From Micrococcales bacterium (lineage in GTDB: Bacteria > Actinomycetota > Actinomycetes > Actinomycetales > CAWJMD01), in assembly GCA_002748415.1 (NCBI GenBank), contig PDSI01000248.1, positions 1 through 35,566 on the forward strand: a DNA stretch of 35,566 nt. The letters are read 5' to 3'. Of this stretch, positions 1 through 6,500 are shown piece after piece. A program made the translations under genes and the position numbers. The notes under the pieces were generated by a model, which searched no databases, had not been told where the DNA came from, and worked only from the letters and a program-made list of their open reading frames with translations. Position 1 is the stretch's first letter, and each line of letters opens with the position of its first letter.

Positions 1-1
1 G

Positions 2-210
2 GCATTGAACCGGTTGGTTCACACCGCGCGGGACACCGGTCGTGCTGCCGACCCCGAAGAGGTTGCCGAGCAGGTGCGGTGGTTCGACCAGGCCATCGCC
101 GTCGGCCTGAAGAATCACCCCCGAGCAGCCGGGCGGAAACAGACCCCCACGAGAAACCTACTGCACCGGATAAAGACCCGACGCGAGGAGTACCTCCGCT
201 ACCGAGCAAT
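2..210 (+). pseudogene. IS66-type transposase, internal/C-terminal fragment, cut by IS256
   Basis: The frame is open from the left window edge, so the gene begins outside. The roughly 67 recognisable residues resemble the segment of IS66-family transposases (TnpC) just before the conserved DNNxAER region: an Ala/Arg-rich helix, a 'WFDQAIAVGL' stretch, then 'TPTRNLLHRI' and 'RREEYLRY'. The similarity stops at the TAC codon ending at base 202, exactly where the inverted repeat of the next element begins; the frame then runs through the repeat to a stop at 242-244. The missing downstream part of the IS66 protein is not found on the far side of the IS256 element. It is therefore a dead remnant. 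The family call rests on remembered motifs, not a search. Confidence 0.6.
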
Positions 211-227
211 GATCAGAACCTGTGGAT
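203..227 (+). repeat. Left terminal inverted repeat of IS256 element
   Basis: It pairs with 1638-1662 in inverted orientation with 20 of 25 positions identical. The innermost ten bases (218-227) are a perfect match. Its outer end abuts the last recognisable codon of the interrupted IS66 gene. Confidence 0.75.
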
Positions 228-338
228 GGCACTCGGCGAGGTGACGTAGAAGAGGCGTACCTCCCGAGCAAGATCGAAGCCCATGCTCGAGTTCGAATCG
301 AGGTCGGCGTTGGCGCGCCGGCTCGGGAAGGTACGCCC

Positions 339-1630
339 ATGTTCACGGTAGTCCACGAGGAGAACCAGTCCCAGCAGTACGGCCCGGCGGCGGTCGGCGG
401 GTCGTTGCTCGACGAGCTCGCCCGTGACGGCGCGCGGCAGATGCTGGCCGCGGCGCTGTTGGCCGAGGTCGCTGCCTATGTCGAGGCGCACGCGGGCGAG
501 GTCGACGAGGACGGTCGCCGGTTGGTGGTCCGCAACGGGTTCCACGACCCGCGTGAGGTCGCGACGGCGGCTGGGGCGGTGCCGGTGCGTCAGCCCCGGG
601 TCAACGACAAGCGCATCGACGAGACCACCCGGGGAGCGGAAGCGGTTCTCCTCGGCGATCCTGCCGGCGTGGGCACGGAAGTCGCCAGGCGTCGCCGAGG
701 TGCTGCCCCTGCTCTACGTGCACGGCCTGTCGTCGGGGGACTTCGTGCCGGCGCTGGAGCAGTTCCTCGGCTCGACCGCGGGCCTGTCCGCGGCCACGGT
801 CACCCGGCTGACCGCCCAGTGGCAAGACGACGCGTCGGCGTTCGCGACGCGGTCGCTGAACGACAGCGACTACGTGTACCTGTGGGTCGACGGGATCCAC
901 CTCAAGGTCCGCCTCGAGCAGGACACGGTGTGCCTGCTGGTGATGATCGGCGTCCGGGTCGACGGCACCAAGGAACTCGTCGCGCTCTCCGAGGGGTTCC
1001 GCGAGTCCTCGGAGTCGTGGGCCGACCTGCTGGGTGACTGCAAGCGCCGCGGGATGCGCGCCCCAGCCCTGGCGGTCGGCGACGGCGCGCTGGGGTTCTG
1101 GAAGGCCCTGCGCGAGGTGTTCCCCGAAACCAAGGAGCAGCGCTGCTGGTGGCACAAGCTCGGCAACGTTCTCGCCGCCCTGCCGAAGTCGGCACACCCC
1201 GGCGCGAAGGCCGCGCTGGCGGAGATCTACAACGCCGAGGACAAGGACCACGCTCTGGCCGCGGCGAAGGCGTTCGCCGCCGACTACGGCGCCAAGTGGC
1301 CCAAGGGCCGTCGCCAAGGTCACCGACGACCTCGACGTCCTGCTGGCGTTCTACGACTACCCCGCCGAGCACTGGATCCACCTGCGCACCACGAACCCGA
1401 TCGAGTCGACCTTCGCAACTGTCCGTCTTCGGCAGCGGGTGACCACGGGGCCCGGCTCCAGGGCCGCCGGCATCGCGATGGCGTTCAAGCTCATCGAGTC
1501 CGCACAGAACCGGTGGCGCGCCGTCAACGCACCCCACCTCGTCGCCCTCGTCCGCGCGGGCGCCGAGTTCAAGAACGGCAAGCTCGTCGAACGACCCGAC
1601 GAATCAGGAGGTGACGCTCACGCCGCATGA
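339..1630 (+). pseudogene. IS256-family transposase with two +1 frameshifts
   Basis: This is a DDE transposase read in three successive frames. It begins at ATG 339 after a weak GGGAAGG ribosome site and passes a first frameshift near 629-634 (one extra base in the CCCGGGG run). It then continues through 'ERKRFSS', 'LYVHGLSSGDF' and 'LWVDGIHLK', and shifts again near 1305-1307 (one extra G) before finishing with 'HLRTTNPIEST'. The catalytic triad of the family is preserved: Asp codon 889-891, Asp codon 1081-1083 and Glu codon 1403-1405. Removing one base at each site restores a protein of about 430 aa, normal for IS256/Mutator transposases. The stop at 1628-1630 lies just inside the right inverted repeat. 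Sequencing error is possible, but the neighbouring 32 kb of NRPS sequence shows no such breaks. Confidence 0.85.
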
Positions 1631-1637
1631 CACGCCG

Positions 1638-1662
1638 ATCCACAGGTCTTGACTATTCCTCG
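1638..1662 (-). repeat. Right terminal inverted repeat of IS256 element
   Basis: It is the inverted partner of 203-227, with 20 of 25 bases matching, and lies 7 bp downstream of the transposase stop codon, as is usual for IS256 elements. Confidence 0.75.
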
Positions 1663-2050
1663 ACGTCTTGTCACCCACGTCAGCGATGGTCGGTTGGTTC
1701 TCAGTCCCTTTGGCCAGTCCGTAGAGCGCGCGGCGACCACCGCTCCTCCTGTTGCTCCGCGCTGGTTGGGGGCCGGCCAAGGTCGGTTGGGCCGCGACGG
1801 GCGCACCAGCGTGCGTCGCAGCGGAGGACAGTTCGCGACTCCCGGCAGGAGAATGCGTCCTTCTGGGCGGTGTGACGCTGTTGCGCATGGACGTGGACAG
1901 AGCAGCGAACCGGCGGCGTGGCGGGTCACTTGAGGCAGGGACGCGGCGCTGGTCCGGCGGCCAAGTAGCGGCTCAAGAACTCCTACGACGCCAAGCCCCA
2001 GCGCCCGTGGACGACTTAAGACGACCGATGCTGCCGAGGCTGCCAATCCC

Positions 2051-2067
2051 GCCTCTGGCCTGCTACG
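2051..2067 (+). repeat. Direct repeat, copy 1
   Basis: The 17 bp reads GCCTCTGGCCTGCTACG and recurs at 2119-2135 with one mismatch, 68 bp downstream. Just after this copy the sequence can fold into a short hairpin (CCTGC/GCAGG with loop TACGTT). The second copy overlaps the anticodon loop of the tRNA-Arg fragment. Confidence 0.6.
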
Positions 2068-2118
2068 TTGCAGGTTCTTGGTTGTCGTCCGAAGGCGTGC
2101 CTGGGCAGCGCCAGTCAA

Positions 2119-2135
2119 GCCTCCGGCCTGCTACG
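2119..2135 (+). repeat. Direct repeat, copy 2, overlapping the tRNA-Arg anticodon loop
   Basis: It matches 2051-2067 at 16 of 17 bases. Its last five bases, CTACG, are the 5' side of the anticodon loop of the tRNA-Arg remnant. The repeat therefore marks the point where the native tRNA 5' half has been replaced by other sequence. Confidence 0.6.
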
Positions 2136-2174
2136 GATCAGAAGGTTTGGGGTTCGAATCCCTACGGGCGCGCC
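2131..2174 (+). tRNA. tRNA-Arg(ACG), 3' half only (likely att scar)
   Basis: The segment reads as the 3' portion of a tRNA: anticodon loop CTACGGA (anticodon ACG, 2133-2135), anticodon-stem 3' strand TCAGA, variable AGGTT, and a five-pair T stem (TGGGG/CCCTA) around the loop TTCGAAT. The acceptor 3' strand CGGGCGC, a G and CC follow. It closely matches my recollection of actinobacterial tRNA-Arg(ACG) genes. The upstream 33 bases do not supply the matching acceptor, D arm or anticodon 5' strand, so this is not a functional tRNA. Tyrosine recombinases commonly use the 3' half of tRNA genes as attachment sites, so it is probably an attL or attR scar. Confidence 0.7.
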
Positions 2175-2370
2175 GGCGTTTGCGCAGGTCAGCAGCCTAG
2201 TCGCGGTCGGCTCGGGTCGCCACTCTGGCTGCTCATCCCTTACGCCATACCTTTGCGGTCCCGGGGCTGGAGGGGTCGGTCCGGTGACCGAGCGCATCGG
2301 TTTGCTGACGCTGAGGTGATGAGCAAGTCCGAACTGAGTCGTCCTCGTTGCCGCGCTGCGCACGCACGCA

Positions 2371-3330
2371 TCAGCGCCGGCGCGGCTTGGGCTGCACGTG
2401 CATCCTGAATGTCCCTTTGATGGTGCGGCCGGTGGTGTCTTGGACCTGCAGTCGGACCTGTTTCACGCCGCGCATCCGGTTCGGCAAGCGGCCCTGGAGC
2501 CGCACCACCGTGCGGGTCCGGTTGAGGCGGATGTTGAGGCCGGGTGGGCGGCTGCGCAGTCCGCGCCAGCGGTAGCCGGGCTCGCCGTCCCTGATCTTGA
2601 TCAGGGTGCGGAAGACCTTCCCGGCCTGGCCGCGGCCCAGCCACTTGCGGGAGTTCCACCGCAGCGGGTCGGCCGCCACGGGGTCCTCGACCTCGGGCTC
2701 TTCGGCCCCGGGGTCCTGGACCTCGGGCTCATCAGGACCCGGCTTGGGGTCCGGCTCAGTGTCCAGGTCTGGGTCCGGTGTCCGGGTCTGGGTCCGGTGT
2801 CGGGTCTGGGTCCGGTGTCGGGTCCGGATCCGGTGTCGGGTCCCGGTCCGGCTCCGGATCGGGCTCTACGTCGACTTTCAGCTGCACGCCCCGGGGCTGG
2901 CCCGAGCTGTCGGCCGCCGTGGCGATGAAGGAGAACGTGCCGGCGCGAGTGGGCGTGCCGGTCAGCTCGCCGGCGTCGGTCACCGAGAGGCCGCCGGACT
3001 CGCCGGAGACGGTGACGCTGTACGGCGCCTTCCCGTCCCAGATGTCCACCACGTGGCCGCTCGCCGGCTGGTTGACCACCAGCGGTGGCACGTTCTTGCC
3101 CAGCACTCGCAGCGGCGGCACCATCTCGGTCATCGTGCGCGTGATCTGGTAGCGGCCGAGGCTGCCGTAGGCGGAGTGGTTCGGGCCGCTGCCCCCTTGG
3201 ACGTAGGCGGTGTAGATCGCCGTCTCGCCGGGCAGCTCCACGGTCACCGAGGCATCCAGCCCGGTGGCGTGGGAGCTGGTGTGCCGCGCCGAGGGCGGGT
3301 TGAACCGCCCCGGCATGTCCGGAGTCGTGC
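2371..3330 (-). pseudogene. C-terminal remnant of a secreted metallopeptidase-like protein
   Basis: Reading leftward from about 3330, the frame encodes 'GLDASVTVELPG' and 'YGSLGRYQIT', a pattern typical of the region after the catalytic domain in secreted actinobacterial zinc metallopeptidases. An Ig-like (He_PIG-type) domain follows ('APYSVTVSGESGGLSV', 'GELTGTPTRAGTFSF'), then an acidic Pro/Asp repeat linker. A single extra C at 2783 shifts the frame; deleting it joins the linker to a basic C-terminal domain of about 100 residues ending at a TGA (2371-2373). The catalytic N-terminal part is missing: the sequence switches to an IS481-type transposase fragment at 3316-3331. It is therefore a truncated, frameshifted gene. 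The peptidase assignment is inferred from the C-terminal modules only; another secreted protein with the same modules is possible. Confidence 0.6.
2765..2837 (-). repeat. 18-bp tandem repeat encoding a Pro/Asp linker
   Basis: Four units of 18 bp, with consensus GGGTCTGGGTCCGGTGTC on the plus strand, run at 2765-2782, 2784-2801, 2802-2819 and 2820-2837. On the minus strand each encodes PDPDPT. One extra base at 2783 breaks the 18-bp period and causes the frameshift in the metallopeptidase remnant. Such repeats are slippage-prone. Confidence 0.85.
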
Positions 3331-3542
3331 GGGACGCGGTAGTGGATCTGGGTGCTGCGGTCGGTTGAGGGCGCTGCTTTCGGTCGTGCGTTGTAGGCGG
3401 TGGCCGGGGTCGCTCGGTGCGGCAGGGACCGGTGCGGACGGTGGTGGTTGTAGGCGGTCACGAAAGCCTCGATCAGGGCCTGGAGCTGGGGCAGACGAGC
3501 TAACTCCACGTCAGCAGGCTCGACAAGGGCGACGATCGGGAC
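3331..3542 (-). pseudogene. IS481/IS3-type transposase, C-terminal fragment
   Basis: The minus-strand frame encodes 'PQLQALIEAFVTAYN', 'HHRPHRSLPHRATP' and 'TQIHYRVPHD', the pattern near the C-terminus of integrase-core (rve) transposases of the IS481 group, after the catalytic Glu. The fragment is cut at both ends. An in-frame TAG at 3543-3545 lies upstream, and at about 3331 the reading passes into the metallopeptidase remnant instead of the expected final beta-strand region. No inverted repeat partner was found. The fragment lies directly upstream of the NRPS promoter region, divergent from it. Confidence 0.7.
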
Positions 3543-3549
3543 CTAGAGT
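3520..3549 (+). promoter_or_regulatory. Candidate sigma-70-type promoter of the NRPS genes
   Basis: TCGACA (3520-3525, five of six to TTGACA) is followed after 18 bp by TAGAGT (3544-3549), a common actinobacterial -10 form. This would place the start near 3556 and give a leader of about 33 bases before the ATG at 3589. The -35 box and most of the spacer lie within or at the edge of the IS481-type remnant. Prediction by eye only. Confidence 0.45.
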
Positions 3550-3572
3550 CGGCGCCCTCAGCATCCGCCGAC
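3548..3572 (+). promoter_or_regulatory. 7-bp inverted repeat between -10 box and ribosome site
   Basis: GTCGGCG (3548-3554) and CGCCGAC (3566-3572) are perfect inverted partners separated by 11 bases. The left arm overlaps the last two bases of the proposed -10 box and the right arm abuts the ribosome binding site. It could be a repressor operator or a leader hairpin that affects ribosome access. Chance is possible in such GC-rich DNA. Confidence 0.35.
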
Positions 3573-3580
3573 GGGGGAGA
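3573..3580 (+). promoter_or_regulatory. Ribosome binding site of NRPS gene 1
   Basis: GGGGGAGA sits eight bases before the ATG at 3589-3591, a good Shine-Dalgarno fit and spacing. It decides the chosen start: no other start with such a site precedes the first adenylation motif. Confidence 0.7.
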
Positions 3581-3588
3581 ACCTGCTG

Positions 3589-6500
3589 ATGAACACCAGA
3601 CCACGACACCTAGTCACAGCGGCCGCACCTGCCCGCACACCGAGCGGCGCCGCTACGTGCGGAAGCCAGCGGGAGCTGTGGGATGCGTTGGTGCATGTGC
3701 TGGTGGCGGAGCGTGCGGCGGCGGCGCCGGATGCCGTGGCAGTGGCGTTCGGCGAGGAGCGGGTGTCGTACGGCGAGCTGGATGCGCGGGCGAATCGGTT
3801 GGCGCGGCATCTGATCGCGTGCGGTGTGCGGCCGGAGTCGCTGGTCGGCGTGTGCCTGGAGCGCTCGGCCGAGCTCGTGGTCGCGGTGTTGGCGGTGTTG
3901 AAGGCGGGCGCGGCGTTCGTGCCGCTCGATCCCGAGTACCCGGCGGAGCGGTTGGGGTGGATGCTCGAGGACTGCGCGGCGTCCGTCGTCGTGACGCAGC
4001 GGGCGCTTGCCGGCGCGTTGCCCGAGTTCGAGGCGCGCCTGGTCCTCGTCGACGAGGATGCCGCGGCGATAGCCGGACAGCCCTCCGGCGACCCGGGCGT
4101 CGAGACGGGTCCGGACTCGTTGGCGTACGTGATGTTCACGTCGGGGTCCACGGGCCGGCCGAAGGGTGTGCTGGTCGAGCACCGGTCGATCGTGCGGCTG
4201 GTCTGCGGCGCGGACTTCGCGCAGCTGAGCGCCGATGAGGTGTTCCTGCAGCTGGCGCCGGTGAGCTTCGACGCCTCGACGCTGGAGATCTGGGGCGCGC
4301 TGGTGCACGGCGCCCGGCTGGTGGTGTTCCCGCCGCAGCCGCCGACGGTGGGCGAGCTGCGCCGGGTCATCGCCGAGCACGAGGTGTCGGTGTTGTGGCT
4401 GACGGCGTCGCTGTTCAACGTCGTGATCGACGAGGACCCGTCGGTGCTCGCTCCGGTCGAGCAGCTGCTGATCGGCGGCGAGGCGCTGTCGGTCCCGCAC
4501 GTCCGCAAGGCGCTGGCCGCGCTGCCCGAGACGCAGATCATCAACGGGTACGGGCCGACGGAGAACACGACGTTCACGTGCTGTCATCCGATCCCACGCG
4601 AGCTGGGCGAGGTGGGGTCGGTGCCGATCGGCCGGCCGATCGCCAACACCGAGGTGCTGGTGGTCGACGAGCAGCTCGAGCCGGTCGGCGTCGGCGTCCC
4701 GGGTGAGCTGTGCACGTCCGGGCTCGGCCTTGCGCGCGGGTACCTGCAGCGTCCTGAGTTGACGGCGGAGCGGTTCGTCGCGCATCCGTTCCGGGCCGGG
4801 GAGCGGATGTACCGCACCGGCGACCTGGTGCGCTGGCGCGAAGACGGGACGCTGGAGTACCTGGGACGGATCGACCAGCAGGTCAAGCTCCGCGGCTTCC
4901 GCATCGAGCTCGGCGAAATCCAGGCCGCGTTGACCAGCCACCCGGCGGTGGGCGACGCGGCGGTCGTCGTCGTCGGCGAGGGGCGTGACAAGCGCCTCGT
5001 CGCGTACGTCGTCGCCGACGGCGAGCAGCCGTCCGCAGGCGAGCTGCGCGCGCACCTCGAGGCGGCGCTGCCGGCGTACATGGTGCCTTCGGCGTTCGTC
5101 GCGCTCGACGCGCTGCCGCTCAACCCCAACGGCAAGCTCGACCGCGACGCGCTGCCGGCGCCGGAAGGTGACGCGCCGGCGCCGGCCGAGTACGCGGCGC
5201 CGCGCGACGGGCACGAGGCCCTGCTCGCGCGGACGTGGGGCGAGGTGCTGGGCGTCGAGCGGGTCGGGATCCACGATAACTTCTTCGCGCTCGGCGGCGA
5301 CTCGATCGTCGCGATCCAGGTCGTCGCGCGGCTGCGCCGCCACGGGGTGACTCTGAGCCCGAAGCTCATCTTCGAGCACCAGTCGATCGCGGCGCTCGCC
5401 GCTGCGGCGGGACCGAGCACGACGCAGGCCGACCAGGGGCCGGTCGTCGGCGAGGCGCCCTTGACGCCGATCCAGCGCTGGTTCTTCGAGCAGGACCTGC
5501 CGCGCCGCGACCACTTCAACCAGGCCGTGCTCCTCGCGCTGCCCGCCGACGTCGACGCTGCGGCGCTCGGCGCCGCCGTCGACGCGCTCGTCGAGCACCA
5601 CGACGCCCTGCGCCTGCGCACGAACGGGGAGCGCCTGCGCTTCGAGACGCCTGGCGCCGCCGGCGGGCTGGAGCAGCTCGAGCTGCCGGACCAGGAGGAT
5701 CGCGCGGCGGCGATCGAGCAGCTCGCGCAGCAGGTCCAGGCCGGGCTCGACCTCGAGCACGGCCCCGTCGCGCGCTTCGCCCGCATCGGCCTCGACCGGC
5801 TGCTCCTCGTCGTCCACCACATCGCCGTCGACGCCGTGTCGTGGCGGATCCTCGTCGACGACCTCGCGCGCGGCTACGAGCAGGCGGCCGCCGGTCGACC
5901 CGTCGACCTCGGCGACAAGACCACCTCGTTCAAGACGTGGGCCGAGCTGCTGCAGCGCGAAGCCGCGGGCGAGCCGGACGCCGCCGAGGCCGAGCACTGG
6001 ACGACGGTGCCCGCCGCGCCGCTCCCGCTCGACCACCCGGCCGGGCGCAACACGCTGGCCTCTGCGGACGCGATCACGGTCGCGCTCGACGCGGACGAGA
6101 CGCTCGCGCTCCTCCGCGAGGCGCCCAAGGCGTACCGCTCGCGCGTCGACGACCTCCTGCTCACGGCGCTCGCGCAGGCGCTCACCGCGTGGACGGGCGA
6201 CGACGTCGCGTCCGTCGCGGTCGAGAGCCACGGGCGGCACGAGGACCTCTTCGACGGTGTGGACCTGTCGCGGACCGTCGGGTGGTTCACGACGATGCAC
6301 CCGGTCGCGCTGCCCGGGCCCACGGATCCGGGCACCGCGGTCAAGGCGGTCAAGGAGCGGCTGCGCTCCGTGCCGCGCCACGGCCTGGGGTACGGCGTGC
6401 TGCGGCACCTGTGCGGCGACGCCGACCTGGCCGCGCGGCGGCCGCAGATCAGCTTCAACTACCTCGGCCAGCTCGGCGCCGGCCGCGGCGGGCCCTTCGC

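Larger units (their letters stand above)
203..1662 (+). mobile_element. IS256-family (Mutator-type) insertion sequence, 1460 bp
   Basis: Imperfect inverted repeats of 25 bp (203-227 against 1638-1662, 20 of 25 matching) bracket a Mutator-type transposase. The inner ten bases, ACCTGTGGAT at 218-227, match perfectly. Length and repeat size fit the IS256 family. The flanking eight bases (195-202 and 1663-1670) do not match, so no target duplication is visible; either the flanks were rearranged after insertion or the ends are slightly different from my call. The element interrupts an IS66-type remnant and carries a frameshifted transposase, so it is probably not autonomous. Confidence 0.75.
1663..2370. 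other. Gene-free stretch between IS256 and the metallopeptidase remnant
   Basis: I see no convincing protein-coding gene here. Open frames exist on both strands, but their translations are Arg/Pro/Ser-rich with no recognisable domain, and codon use lacks the G/C third-position pattern of the NRPS genes. Base composition is visibly less GC-rich than the right part of the window. The stretch holds a partial tRNA-Arg (2131-2174) and a 17-bp direct repeat (2051-2067 and 2119-2135). It looks like a chromosomal integration junction. Confidence 0.5.

Noticed and set aside
195..1670. Target-site duplication around the IS256 element
   Set aside because: The eight bases outside each inverted repeat do not match, so none is claimed.
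1618..2118. Possible small proteins on either strand between the IS256 element and the tRNA fragment
   Set aside because: No recognisable motif, no convincing ribosome site, and several overlapping frames are equally open, as expected in GC-rich non-coding DNA.
2100..2174. Complete tRNA-Arg gene
   Set aside because: The 5' half cannot form the acceptor or D arm with the 3' half; only the part from the anticodon loop onward matches.
2765..2837. CRISPR-like array
   Set aside because: The 18-bp units are directly adjacent with no spacers and encode a protein linker.
2398..3589. Plus-strand open frames across the peptidase remnant
   Set aside because: Their Gly/Ser/Val repeats are the reverse reading of the Pro/Asp linker repeat; the minus strand has the Ig-like and PPC-like motifs.
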